Shown: piece by piece, positions 29,276 through 37,971 of the stretch
How the letters are laid out: each line of letters begins with the position of its first letter
How positions within the stretch are numbered: the first letter of the stretch is position 1
Assembly (NCBI GenBank): GCA_046541715.1
Contig: JBKHCS010000016.1
Location: 1 to 40,535, forward strand
Length of the DNA: 40,535 nt
Source of the DNA: CAYPUT01 sp046541715
Lineage (GTDB): Bacteria; Spirochaetota; Spirochaetia; DSM-27196; PWMO01
Reading direction: 5' to 3'
Made by a program: the position numbers and the translations under genes
Notes under the pieces: model-generated
Seen by the model: the letters and a program-made list of their open reading frames with translations, nothing else
Database searches by the model: none
Told to the model about the DNA's origin: nothing

Positions 29276-31138
29276 CCCCACTAACGACCGGTACTCCGGC
29301 GGAATCGGCGGAATGTCGAGAAGCTGGTTCTGGATATTGGTCGTCAGCGGCTCCGGCCGCCCGTCCTCCCGGGGGAGGAGTCCCCGGAGCGCCTCAGGAT
29401 CGACGCCGAACTCCCTGCTAATCCGCTCCGCCGACTCCTCGGAGAGGGAGATGCCGTGGTAATAGACGACTCCCTGGAGCAGCCGCCGGATGGTCCGGGT
29501 CATGTCTTCCTGAATCTCGCCGACCATGGCGAGGGCCCACCCAACCTTTACATCCCGGGTCAAACCCAACTCGAGTATCCCGAGATTCGTCGCAGGGGAT
29601 CCTTCAACGGCATACTGCAACTCCGACCGTCCGAGCCCGACGATCCGGTCGAGGAGAAAGGCGATCTCGAGCGCCAGGTGACGGTAGCCCCGATTGCTCA
29701 TGAAGACGGCACCCTGATCTCCGCCGAGGGTCACGGCCCGGTAGTACTGGTCCCGAATCTCTACCGATCGGAGAATCTCCGCGAGCCCTTCGACTAGGTC
29801 GGTACGTTGGGATTCATCGAGACCGAGATAGCGCTTGGTAATCCTGATCCCGGGCCCCTCCTCGCCCTCGTTCAGAACCGCCGGCGAGGCGCCCAAGGAG
29901 CGGCGTCGCGCATCGTCGTACTGCGCAAGGTCCCGGCGGAAGGCTACGTAGCGCTTGCGGACCATCAAATTCGCAGAGTAGAGGGCGCCGTAGAGCCGCA
30001 CCAGACGGCGAAAGGTGTCGATTGCCTTTTGATCGACCTGACTCCGGCGCTTCCCGAAACCGGTCTTCGGGGGCCGCGCGAGACTCTTGTGGATATCCGC
30101 GAGGGCCCGGAGGACGTTCCGGGAAACCTCGTTTACCGAGGCGATACTCGGGATGGCGGCGGCGACCCGGTTGATGTAGGGATGATCGTTCAACCGCTCG
30201 GCGAGAACCCGGAGACGCCCATTCCGGACGCGTATCGCCTGTCGAAGGTTTCTTCTGGCCTCCTGCAGCCGTTGAAAGGCCTGGATAAACGCCATGCTCC
30301 CGGTGTAACGGACCGAAGCGAGAGGAATCCGGCGCCCGGCGAGAAGCTCGAAGGTAAGAGTGACAACCTCCTCGACGTCGGTAAGGGTCATCAGGTCGAG
30401 GTTATCCTCCTCCCCGGCCGCGAAGACCCGCTCGAGGAACCCCTCGGTGCGCCACCACCCTTCCGACTTGACCGTGACCAGTCCCGCAAAGCGTCGGCGG
30501 ATCAGCTCCGCCAGGGCCGGCGATTTCCTGGCGACCTCCGTCAGGCGCCCCTCGAGAAGAGGGGCCACCGTCTCGCGCCTACTCCGGACCAGGACGGACA
30601 TTCCAAGACGCCGATACGATTCTATTTCCCGTATCGCTTCTCCGAGGCGTTTGCTCCCGGTTAGCTCCCGGACCGTCATCTCTACCGACGTTTCCCCGGC
30701 GTCCGGGTTCTGGAGAATCCAAAGACCGGCGACGGCGCTGCGATTCGCCGGGTCGTAGCTGCTCAGTATGGCGTTCCGGACTGCGGGGACCAGATCGATC
30801 AGCTTGTCGAGGATCTCGCTGCCCTTGCGCCGGACCTCCTCGCGGCGTTCTCCCCGGACCGTCCGGTAGGCGACCCTCATACCGACGGAAATGAGCCCGG
30901 CGATAACCGTGTAGGCAGCGAAGTAGATAAAGAGTTGTGGGGGCGCCTCGGAGCCGAAACCGATCCGGTATCCGGCGTGGAGACCGAGGTAGGTTACCGG
31001 TCCCGCCGTCCAGGCCAGCTTGAGGAGGCTCCGGCCGAGGGATTCCTTGTGCAACGCGGCACCGAGACGGTCCGCGTATCGCCGGGCGATTCCCCGGTAG
31101 GTCGCGTCCCGGTCCGGGACCTTATACGGTGATGCCAC
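29177..31138 (-). CDS. Large protein of unknown family with N-terminal membrane segments
   Basis: I do not recognise this 653-residue protein. Two hydrophobic helices lie near the start (LAWTAGPVTYLGLHAGYRIG at about 43 and LFIYFAAYTVIAGLISVGMR at about 73), so a large C-terminal part probably faces the cytoplasm. That part is mainly alpha-helical and charged, with many Arg-rich heptad-like stretches (KGSEILDKLIDLVPAVRNAI; FQRLQEARRNLRQAIRVRNG; FRRLVRLYGALYSANLMVRK). No catalytic motif is evident. The GTG start has an extended -10 (TGcTAACGT) 9 nt upstream. Codon use matches its neighbours, and the protein looks real. The last 32 codons are antisense to the DUF819 gene. Confidence 0.75.
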   Translation of the reverse strand: MASPYKVPDRDATYRGIARRYADRLGAALHKESLGRSLLKLAWTAGPVTYLGLHAGYRIGFGSEAPPQLFIYFAAYTVIAGLISVGMRVAYRTVRGERREEVRRKGSEILDKLIDLVPAVRNAILSSYDPANRSAVAGLWILQNPDAGETSVEMTVRELTGSKRLGEAIREIESYRRLGMSVLVRSRRETVAPLLEGRLTEVARKSPALAELIRRRFAGLVTVKSEGWWRTEGFLERVFAAGEEDNLDLMTLTDVEEVVTLTFELLAGRRIPLASVRYTGSMAFIQAFQRLQEARRNLRQAIRVRNGRLRVLAERLNDHPYINRVAAAIPSIASVNEVSRNVLRALADIHKSLARPPKTGFGKRRSQVDQKAIDTFRRLVRLYGALYSANLMVRKRYVAFRRDLAQYDDARRRSLGASPAVLNEGEEGPGIRITKRYLGLDESQRTDLVEGLAEILRSVEIRDQYYRAVTLGGDQGAVFMSNRGYRHLALEIAFLLDRIVGLGRSELQYAVEGSPATNLGILELGLTRDVKVGWALAMVGEIQEDMTRTIRRLLQGVVYYHGISLSEESAERISREFGVDPEALRGLLPREDGRPEPLTTNIQNQLLDIPPIPPEYRSLVGLPETPQEKRNGDSEIVADGVADDTRRYAGGNQ

Positions 31139-31147
31139 AGTGAATCC

Positions 31148-31199
31148 ACGTTAGCACAGAGTGCTCTCCTTGACAGCGCTTTTCTCCCGCCGGTAGCAT
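31148..31199. promoter_or_regulatory. Back-to-back promoters of the unknown gene and the aminoacyl-tRNA-protein transferase gene
   Basis: Plus strand: a perfect TTGACA (31170-31175), 18-bp spacer, TAGCAT (31194-31199), 10 nt to the ATG at 31210. Minus strand: an extended -10 TGC-TAACGT (-10 at 31148-31153), 9 nt to the GTG at 31138, with CTGTCA (31171-31176) at 17 bp. The two -35 boxes overlap. A small inverted repeat AGCAC-AGA-GTGCT (31153-31165) lies between them. Confidence 0.55.
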
Positions 31200-31209
31200 G
31201 CCTTCGGAC

Positions 31210-31896
31210 ATGCGCGTCTACCTATTCGAATCGGACAACGGGGAGTGTCCGTACCTTCCGGATCGCCGCTGGGTGACCCGATCTTTCCAGATAGGACACC
31301 TCAGAGAGAGCATCTACGAAGGTCTCTTGGGCCAGGGGTGGCGCCGGAGCGGCTTCGCCTTTTACCAGAATCAATGCCCCGGCTGCAACCTCTGCATTCC
31401 GATTCGCGTGCCGGTCGACCGCTTCGAGCCCTCGAAGTCGCAACGGCGGGTCCGGCGAAAGAACCGGGATGTCACGGTCTCCCGAGGCCCCTTAGAAAGC
31501 GACCCGGAGGTTTTCGAGCTCTACCGACGCTATCACGCCGACCGCCACGGGCCGTCGGCGGAGCTCTCCGGCGAAAGCTTCCGGCATTTTCTCGGCAGCT
31601 CTCCGATCCGCTCCGAGCTGGTGCGGTATCGTGTCGGGGGGCTCCTCGTAGGACTCGGATGGATCGATCTGCTCTCCGAAGGCCTCTCGACGGTCTACTT
31701 TGCCTTCGATCCCGCGGAGTCCCGGCGGAGTCTCGGAACCTTCAGCATCCTAACGGAAATAGAGATGGCCGCGTCCCTGGGAAAGCAGTGGTACTACTTG
31801 GGATTCTACGTGCCCGGCAGTCCGAAGATGGATTACAAGAAAAACTTCCGTCCGCATCAACTTCTCGTCGACGGGCGGTGGCAGGAACAGCCCTAA
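31210..31896 (+). CDS. bpt: Aminoacyl-tRNA--protein transferase (arginyl/leucyl type)
   Basis: Adds an amino acid (leucine in Bpt, arginine in ATE1) to protein N-termini, marking them for N-degron degradation. The 228 residues show both ATE halves: N-terminal CPYLPDRRWVTRSF and FAFYQNQCPGCNLCIPIRVP with C13, C56, C59 and C62, which in ATE enzymes can hold an iron-sulfur cluster; and the C-terminal GNAT-like fold with VYFAFDPAESRRSLGTFSIL and YYLGFYVPGSPKMDYKKNFR. I moved the start from the ATG at 31198, which overlaps the -10 box, to the ATG at 31210. Leucine versus arginine specificity is not certain. Convergent with the kinase gene; the stops share bases. Confidence 0.9.
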   Translation: MRVYLFESDNGECPYLPDRRWVTRSFQIGHLRESIYEGLLGQGWRRSGFAFYQNQCPGCNLCIPIRVPVDRFEPSKSQRRVRRKNRDVTVSRGPLESDPEVFELYRRYHADRHGPSAELSGESFRHFLGSSPIRSELVRYRVGGLLVGLGWIDLLSEGLSTVYFAFDPAESRRSLGTFSILTEIEMAASLGKQWYYLGFYVPGSPKMDYKKNFRPHQLLVDGRWQEQP

Positions 31897-33764
31897 TGCG
31901 TCAGCACGGTGGCGAGGGTGTCGGCGATCTCCTCGAAGGTAAAGGGCTTTGCGATGCTCCCGCGAAATCCGAAGCGCTTGTACTCCTTTAGCACCGGATC
32001 GTTCGGCAGGCCCGAGGTAACGACTACGGTGGCCTCGGGGTCGACCCGGAGTATTCGCCTCACGGCGTCCTTTCCCCCCATTCCGCCGGGAACGGTCAGG
32101 TCCATGATAACCGCGTCGAAGGGGTGCCCGCTGTCCATCGCCTCCTGATACAGAAACACCGCCTCGTTCCCGTCGGCCGCGAGGCTCGACCGACACCCAA
32201 GGCGGTCGACCATCCGGCCGAGAATACCCCGGATAAAGCGGTCGTCGTCCATCACGAGGATCTTCTTGTTGACGTAGGCGGCACTGTCGTCGCTTCGGCG
32301 GGCCCTTTGTCGGTGGGCTTCGGTGCTCGGGAGAAGGGCGGTAAAGGCGGACCCGTACCCCGGCTTGCTCTCTACCTCGATCCGTCCTCCGGACCCGACG
32401 ACAATCGATTGAGCGACCGTCAGGCCGAGACCACTTCCGTTCCGGCGGGTCGTGAAGAACGGCTCGAAAATACGCTTCAGGTGCACCCGGGGAATACCCT
32501 CTCCATGGTCCCGTACCGTCAGGCGAACCGACGGAAGACGCCCTCCCGTCAAGAAAGCTATCTCATCCCGGTCCGCCGAAACCTCGACAATTCCCCCGTC
32601 GGGCATCGCCTGTTGGGCGTTCATCACAAGGTTCTGGACAACCTGGGCCAAGCGGTTGGCGTCGAGTGCCGGTTCCGGGAGGCCCGCCCCGAAGGTCGCC
32701 CGCAGCTTGACGTTCGTCCCCCGCAGAACGAAGGCAGCGGCACTCTCGACTAGCTCCGAAAAACCGGTTCGGGGCTGCTGCCCGGAGCCCTCCGAAAGAG
32801 CCGAGAGCTCGTGGGTCAGGTTTTCCGCCTGCCCGAGAGCCTGTTCCGCTTCCGAGAGAAGGTTTCGGATCTCGGCGGCCGAGGCGTTCTCGAGCTTCGC
32901 GAGGCTGATGTTCCCGAGGACCGCGGTAATAAGGTCGTTGAAGTCGTGGGCGATACCCCCGACGAGACTCCGGAGAGACTGCATTCGATGCATCTTCCGG
33001 AGCTCCTCCTCGGTTCGCAGCTCGTCGGTAATGTCGTCGAGGGTCAGGACGTAGAACGCCGGAGTGGTCCCCGAGAGGATGACCCCCCGGAGGACCCGCC
33101 GGAGAAAGCGTTGCCGACCTTCTCCGGTGGAGAACCCGAGGATTCGAGCTTCGCCGTCGGCGGAATCCTCGGCTGCATCGCCCATAGCGCCCTCGGCGGA
33201 ACCCTCCTCCTCCCCGAGGCGGCGGTCGATATCCTCCATGCGCCGTCCGAGAAGGCGGCTTCGAGGCGCCTCGAAGAGCTCCTCGGCGGCGGAGTTGACC
33301 AAGAGAACTCGGCGATCCGCGCCGAACACGACCGCGGCTACCTCGGAGACTTCCAGAAAGGTGTCCGCAACCGCCGAGAATGCCGCGTCCTCCGCCTCGT
33401 CCGTCATCGGATGAAACAGGAGGCACCGCTCGGCGCCCTCCCGGGACCCCGACAGAACGGTCGTTAGAAGACACCGGGTCGCTTTGGGCGGCCCCTCCCG
33501 GGGGCGCACCAGCACCTGCCTGGGCGCCTGGGATCCGTTGGGCCCTCCGGCCGTATGGAAGGTGACCGGCAACGCTCCGCCCTCGCTGTCGTCGATCTCC
33601 AGGGCGTCGGAAATTGGCCGCCCGAGGACACCGGACGCGTCTACCCCGAACAGCAGTGCCATCGAGTCGTTCCAGACCCGAACCCGTCCGTCGGCCCCGA
33701 GAATACACAATCCGTCGGGGAGAGAAGACGAGGTGGCGGAAAACGGCAAGAAGGCTTCACCCAC
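31893..33764 (-). CDS. Hybrid sensor histidine kinase with C-terminal receiver
   Basis: A 623-residue two-component protein with no membrane segment. Two PAS-like sensor domains (about 10-60 and 125-170: GLCILGADGRVRVWNDSMAL; VVFGADRRVLLVNSAAEEL) are followed by the HisKA box SLRSLVGGIAHDFNDLITAV with H273. The HATPase domain has VVQNLVMNAQQAMPDGGIVE, VRDHGEGIP and NGSGLGLTVAQSIVVGSGGR. The receiver at about 505-623 has MDDDRF, the phospho-acceptor D555 in VIMDLTVPGG, and the final Lys in SIAKPF. A cytoplasmic signal is likely. Start is a GTG; a TACAAT box lies 7 nt before it. No response regulator is next to it. It shares stop-codon bases with the bpt gene. Confidence 0.93.
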   Translation of the reverse strand: MGEAFLPFSATSSSLPDGLCILGADGRVRVWNDSMALLFGVDASGVLGRPISDALEIDDSEGGALPVTFHTAGGPNGSQAPRQVLVRPREGPPKATRCLLTTVLSGSREGAERCLLFHPMTDEAEDAAFSAVADTFLEVSEVAAVVFGADRRVLLVNSAAEELFEAPRSRLLGRRMEDIDRRLGEEEGSAEGAMGDAAEDSADGEARILGFSTGEGRQRFLRRVLRGVILSGTTPAFYVLTLDDITDELRTEEELRKMHRMQSLRSLVGGIAHDFNDLITAVLGNISLAKLENASAAEIRNLLSEAEQALGQAENLTHELSALSEGSGQQPRTGFSELVESAAAFVLRGTNVKLRATFGAGLPEPALDANRLAQVVQNLVMNAQQAMPDGGIVEVSADRDEIAFLTGGRLPSVRLTVRDHGEGIPRVHLKRIFEPFFTTRRNGSGLGLTVAQSIVVGSGGRIEVESKPGYGSAFTALLPSTEAHRQRARRSDDSAAYVNKKILVMDDDRFIRGILGRMVDRLGCRSSLAADGNEAVFLYQEAMDSGHPFDAVIMDLTVPGGMGGKDAVRRILRVDPEATVVVTSGLPNDPVLKEYKRFGFRGSIAKPFTFEEIADTLATVLTH

Positions 33765-33771
33765 CCCTTAA

Positions 33772-33777
33772 ATTGTA
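33772..33777 (-). promoter_or_regulatory. -10 box of the histidine kinase gene (leaderless geometry)
   Basis: TACAAT on the minus strand ends 7 nt before the GTG at 33764. A partial -35, TTGCAT, lies 16 bp further upstream. Confidence 0.5.
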
Positions 33778-33829
33778 TGCCTTCGGCTCAGCAATGCAAT
33801 CGCGGGCAGTTGGGATTTTGCGAAGGGGC

Positions 33830-33852
33830 ACCGGGGCCGAATAGGCCCCGGT
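33830..33852 (-). terminator. Strong hairpin after the O-acetylhomoserine sulfhydrylase gene
   Basis: ACCGGGGCC-(5 nt)-GGCCCCGGT is a perfect 9-bp, very GC-rich stem 21 nt beyond the metY stop. No T-run follows, so it is not a standard intrinsic terminator. It may mark the transcript end together with Rho or protect the 3' end. Confidence 0.5.
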
Positions 33853-33873
33853 AGGAACCTCTGCGGTCGAGCG

Positions 33874-35157
33874 CTATACCTTGTCGAGGGCCTCCGAAAG
33901 GTCCTTGAGGATGTCGTCGATGTGCTCGATGCCGATCGAAAGGCGTACCAATTCCGGCGGAATACCCGCCTGCCGCTGCTGTTCGTCGCTCATCTGGGAG
34001 TGGGTAGTACTCGCCGGATGGATCGCCAGGCTCTTGGCGTCCCCGACGTTCGCCAAGTGCGAAAAGAGCTCTAAGGAGTTGATAAAGGTCTCCCCGGCCG
34101 TTCGCCCGCCCTTGATACCGAAGACCACCATCCCGCCGAAACCCTTCTTGAGGTAGCGCTTCGCCGTCTCGTGGGTCGGATGGCTTGGAAGACCGGGGTA
34201 CCGAACCCAGTCGACCTTCTTGTGACCGCTTAGGAACTCCGCAACGGCCAAGGCGTTCTCACTGTGCCGCTCCATCCGGAGGGCCAGGGTCTCCAACCCC
34301 TGGAGAAAGATCCATGCGTTGTCCGGAGAGATCGCCGCCCCGAGGTTCCGCAAGGGTACCAGACGCATCCTCAGGATGTAGGCGATGGGGTTCAGGTCCC
34401 CGAGATCCTGGGCGTACCGCACCCCGTGGTAACTTGCGTCGGGCTCATTCATCGTTCTGAACTTCGGGTCGGTCCAGTCGAAGGTGCCTGCGTCGACGAC
34501 GGCCCCCCCGATACCCGTCCCATGGCCGCCGATCCACTTGGTCAACGAGTTGATGACGACATCCGCCCCGTGGTCGATGGAGCACAGCAAATAGGGGGTC
34601 GTAAAGGTCGCGTCGACAAGAACCGGGAGGCGGTGCCGGTGGGCAATACCCGCTATTGCCTCGAAATCCGGGACGTTTAGTGTCGGATTCCCGATCGTCT
34701 CGAAGAAGATGGCCTTGGTCTTATCGTTGATAGCCGCCTCGAAGTTCTTCGGGTCGAGGGGGTCGACGAACCGAGTGGTAATGCCATACTGCGGCAGAAT
34801 GTCGTTGAACATCGTAAAGGTGCCGCCGTAGAGGTTGTTGCTCGAGACAATCTCGTCCCCGGCGGTCGCGACGTTTATGACCGAGTAGAAAACCGCCGAG
34901 GTCCCGGACGCCAGGGCCAGGGCCGCCGCACCCCCTTCGGTTGCCGCGAGACGTTGCTCCAGGACGTCCTGCGTCGGGTTCATAATCCGGGTGTATATGT
35001 AACCGAGCTCTTTGAGGGCAAAGAGATTTGCCGCGTGCTCGGTATTCCTAAAATGATACGCCGTCGTGCGGCTTATCGGCACCGCCCTGCTCGGGTTCTC
35101 GGCGCCCTTCCCCTGCCCCGCGTGGAGCGCGAGGGTTTCGATATTATTCGTAGCCAT
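33874..35157 (-). CDS. metY: O-acetylhomoserine sulfhydrylase (aminocarboxypropyltransferase)
   Basis: PLP enzyme making homocysteine from O-acetylhomoserine and sulfide (or methionine with methanethiol). The 427 residues have the length and blocks of MetY rather than MetB: ETLALHAGQGKGAENPSRAV, YTRIMNPTQDVLEQRLAATE, ALASGTSAVFYSVINVATAG, NSLTKWIGGHGTGIGG with the PLP lysine K207, and LANVGDAKSLAIHPASTTHS. AAGGAGGAG lies 5 nt before the ATG. It follows an ABC transporter on the same strand after a 90-bp gap with no clear terminator, and thus may be in one transcript with the transporter and the SAH-hydrolase-like gene. Confidence 0.95.
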   Translation of the reverse strand: MATNNIETLALHAGQGKGAENPSRAVPISRTTAYHFRNTEHAANLFALKELGYIYTRIMNPTQDVLEQRLAATEGGAAALALASGTSAVFYSVINVATAGDEIVSSNNLYGGTFTMFNDILPQYGITTRFVDPLDPKNFEAAINDKTKAIFFETIGNPTLNVPDFEAIAGIAHRHRLPVLVDATFTTPYLLCSIDHGADVVINSLTKWIGGHGTGIGGAVVDAGTFDWTDPKFRTMNEPDASYHGVRYAQDLGDLNPIAYILRMRLVPLRNLGAAISPDNAWIFLQGLETLALRMERHSENALAVAEFLSGHKKVDWVRYPGLPSHPTHETAKRYLKKGFGGMVVFGIKGGRTAGETFINSLELFSHLANVGDAKSLAIHPASTTHSQMSDEQQRQAGIPPELVRLSIGIEHIDDILKDLSEALDKV

Positions 35158-35247
35158 AGAATCTCCTCCTTTGTTCGCCTTCGAAGAGGCGCGTACTCAG
35201 GTAGCGCTCCCCACTATCAACCGCGAATACCCTTTGGTTCAAGGCTT

Positions 35248-36288
35248 TCAGTCGGGATTCGCGGCGAGAACGATTACCTTTGCAGGATCGAAGGAGGCCT
35301 CGATCGTACCCCGGGGGACCGGTTTTCCCGCCGGGATGGTCATGTCGAGGTCCTGCGTTCCGACTCGAATCCGGCAGTTGCTGTGGCTGCCGAAGGAAAC
35401 GCTCCGGACCACCTCTCCCCTTACCCGAAAGGGGCCGGCTCCCCCGGGCCGGAGATCCTCGGGACGAATGCTGATCCAAACGGCCCCGTCGGGCGTGTCG
35501 ACCTTGGGAAGCAAGACAGTCCCGATATCGGTGCTGACCTCCCGGCCTCGCTTGATACCCGAAAACCAGTTCCGGTTGCCGAGGAACCGGGCCACCTCCT
35601 GGGACTCCGGAGCCGCGAGAATTTCCTGGTAGCTCCCAACCTGCCGGACGCGGCCGTCGAGGACCACGGCCATCCGATCCGAAAGCGTCGCGGCGTCGTG
35701 GCGGTCGTGGGTGACGATAACGATGGTGGTGTCGTAGGCGGCCCGGGTGGCACAGACAAGGTCCCTCATCTCGTCCCGTAGGTTCTCGTCGAGGTTCGAG
35801 AGCGGCTCGTCGAGGAGCAGGAGCCCCGGCCGGAGCGCCAGGGCACGGGCCAGGGCGACCCGCTGCCGCTGGCCTCCGGAAAGCTGGTGAATACGCCGTT
35901 CGGCAAAACCTCCGAGGCGAACGTACTCCAGCGTCTCCTCGACCCGAGAGAGCCGTTCGCCTGTGGCCATCTTCGCCATCCGGAGGCCGAAGGCGACGTT
36001 CTCGCCGACGGTCATAAACGGAAAGAGGAGCGGGTTTTGAAATACCATCACCGCTTCCCGAGCCTCCGGGGGGACCCGAGAGACGTCGGTACCGTCGAAG
36101 AGAACCCGTCCTGTTTCGGGAACCAAAAGCCCGGCGAAGAGCTTGAGAATCGTCGTCTTCCCGCTTCCCGAGGGGCCGAGAATACAGAATACCTCGCCGG
36201 CGTTGATTCGAAGGGAGACGTCCCGGATCGCGGCCGGGTGGTGCCGGGTGTAGTGGTGGGTCACCGCTTCCAAGGAGGGGGAAATCAT
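35248..36288 (-). CDS. ABC transporter ATP-binding protein (YnjD-like)
   Basis: The ATPase of an import system, 346 residues. Walker A GPSGSGKTT (about residue 39), Q-loop FQNPLLFPFMTVGENVAFGL, signature LSGGQRQRVALARAL, Walker B LLLLDEPLSNLD and switch His in VIVTHDRHDA are all intact. A C-terminal TOBE-type domain (VWISIRPEDLRPGGAGPF to the end) is as in the molybdate/sulfate/spermidine class (CysA, PotA type). The ATG at 36288 overlaps the stop of the second permease (ATGA), so translation is coupled. The start at 37059 in the same frame is antisense-like overrun into the permease and was rejected. Confidence 0.93.
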   Translation of the reverse strand: MISPSLEAVTHHYTRHHPAAIRDVSLRINAGEVFCILGPSGSGKTTILKLFAGLLVPETGRVLFDGTDVSRVPPEAREAVMVFQNPLLFPFMTVGENVAFGLRMAKMATGERLSRVEETLEYVRLGGFAERRIHQLSGGQRQRVALARALALRPGLLLLDEPLSNLDENLRDEMRDLVCATRAAYDTTIVIVTHDRHDAATLSDRMAVVLDGRVRQVGSYQEILAAPESQEVARFLGNRNWFSGIKRGREVSTDIGTVLLPKVDTPDGAVWISIRPEDLRPGGAGPFRVRGEVVRSVSFGSHSNCRIRVGTQDLDMTIPAGKPVPRGTIEASFDPAKVIVLAANPD

Positions 36289-37118
36289 AGGCGTCCGAAG
36301 GCTCCAAGAATCGACGCCCGCCGGGAGAGATGCCCCGCCGTCAAGAGAAGGATGCCGATCGCCGGCATCACGAAGACAATAGAGAGAGCGGCGGTAACCC
36401 CGTGATCCCCGGCGCCTGCGAAGGCAAAGAGAAGCATCGGGACGGTCAGCACTCGGCCGCCTCCGATTAAGAGGGTAATCGCGTATTGACTCCAGGAAAC
36501 GAGAAACACAAAGAGGCTCCCGGCGGCGAGGCCCGGGAGTATCGACGGGAGGGTAATCCGGAAGAAGACCTGCGCCGGAGGGGCCCCGAGTGAGGCCGCC
36601 TGTTGTTCGAGGTCTTCGTCGAGGGAAGCAAACACCCCTTTCAGGACGACGATCATGTACGGGAGGGTCGGGAGTAGGTGCACCAGGATAACACCCGGTA
36701 GCGTATCCGCGAGCCTCAACCGCAGAAAGGTAACGTGTATCCCCATCGATACGACCAGCGGCGGAACGAGGAGGGGCATCAGAAGAAAGAGCTCCAGAGC
36801 CCCCTTTCCGGGAAACGTCCGCCGCGCGAGGGTCCGCGCCGCCGGAACGCCCAGTGCGGCACAGAGCCCGGTAACGATCACCGCGATCAAGCTGCTGTTG
36901 AACAGGGCCGACCCGAGGCGGGATGCCGGGGAAAAGAGGTAGACCCAGGCGCGGAGGTTGATTACCTCCGGCAAGAGCCGTGGAAAGGCCCAACCGCTGG
37001 AAAAGGGCCAGACAAAAAGGGGTAATAGCGGAAAGATTACCCCAACGGGCAGAAGGCACCGAAGCAGCGCCCCTGGGCGACGTCCGAGGGTAATCCGGTA
37101 GGTCACGCGGCTATCCAT
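36285..37118 (-). CDS. ABC transporter permease, second subunit
   Basis: A 277-residue membrane subunit with about six helices. The EAA loop that contacts the ATPase is EQQAASLGAPPAQVFFRITL followed by PSILPGLAAG, close to the consensus. N-terminal helix GVIFPLLPLFVWPFSSGWAF. It starts within the last codons of the first permease gene (8-nt overlap) and ends in an ATGA with the ATPase gene. In E. coli the related YnjC is a single fused protein; here the two halves are separate genes. Confidence 0.9.
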   Translation of the reverse strand: MDSRVTYRITLGRRPGALLRCLLPVGVIFPLLPLFVWPFSSGWAFPRLLPEVINLRAWVYLFSPASRLGSALFNSSLIAVIVTGLCAALGVPAARTLARRTFPGKGALELFLLMPLLVPPLVVSMGIHVTFLRLRLADTLPGVILVHLLPTLPYMIVVLKGVFASLDEDLEQQAASLGAPPAQVFFRITLPSILPGLAAGSLFVFLVSWSQYAITLLIGGGRVLTVPMLLFAFAGAGDHGVTAALSIVFVMPAIGILLLTAGHLSRRASILGAFGRL

Positions 37119-37965
37119 TCGACAACCGACCCCGATAGCCCCATCGCAATGCCCACCGGTAGGCTGCTGCGAGACCGATTACCAGCAGGGTGATCGTAAC
37201 GCCGAGGGCCATCGCCTCGGCCCGCATCGAGAGGTCGACATCGACGTACTCCCGGTAAGCTAGGACGGCCAGCATCGAAGGAAATGGGCGCCCGAGGAGC
37301 AAGGGCACCTCGAAGGAGCCGAAGGTGTAGGCGAAGATGATAATGGATCCGGGAATCAAAGACGGGAGGAGGTGAGGTACCATGACGTGCCGGAAGGTCT
37401 GCCATGAGGTGGCGCCGTGGCTCCGGGCAACGGCCTCGTACTCGTCCCCTCCGGCCTCGAGGAGAGAGAGCACGATAAGTCCGATAAAGGGTGTCTGCTT
37501 CCACAGATACACCAAGGCAATACCCACGCCGTGCCGGTCGAATACCAGGCGAGGGAATCCCGCCGCGGAATCGATGACCCCGGCGTGGAAGGCGACCCGG
37601 GCCAGAAGACCGCTCTCCCGGAGAAGAAAGAGCATGCCGATTGCCGCAACCAGGTACGGAACCGTCAGGGGGAGTTGAAACAAGAGCAGAAGGCTCCGGC
37701 GCCGGGACTCCCGAAGGACCAGGGCAAAGGCGACCCCGAGGGCGACGGCCCCTGCAGTGGCTGCGACGGAAACGCCGAGGGTAAGGACGAGGGAGGCGAG
37801 AAAGGCCGGCCGGGAGAAGACACTCCGGTAGGCCGATAGGGAAAGCTCCCCCTCTCCGCCGGGGGCCCAGAGACCGAAGCTCTGGAGCACACCGAGGAGG
37901 AGCCCTCCGCCGAAGAGCAGGAGGACGATCAGAACGGCAGGCAGTAGGGATACGAGGCGGGGCAT
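37111..37965 (-). CDS. ABC transporter permease, first subunit
   Basis: A 284-residue membrane subunit with about six helices, starting MPRLVSLLPAVLIVLLLFGG. The EAA loop reads EYEAVARSHGATSWQTFRHV followed by MVPHLLPSLIPG. It forms the pore with the second permease. It lies 6 bp after the substrate-binding protein gene and overlaps the second permease gene by 8 bp, so the four transporter genes are one tight unit. Confidence 0.9.
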   Translation of the reverse strand: MPRLVSLLPAVLIVLLLFGGGLLLGVLQSFGLWAPGGEGELSLSAYRSVFSRPAFLASLVLTLGVSVAATAGAVALGVAFALVLRESRRRSLLLLFQLPLTVPYLVAAIGMLFLLRESGLLARVAFHAGVIDSAAGFPRLVFDRHGVGIALVYLWKQTPFIGLIVLSLLEAGGDEYEAVARSHGATSWQTFRHVMVPHLLPSLIPGSIIIFAYTFGSFEVPLLLGRPFPSMLAVLAYREYVDVDLSMRAEAMALGVTITLLVIGLAAAYRWALRWGYRGRLSNG

Positions 37966-37971
37966 GCGAGG

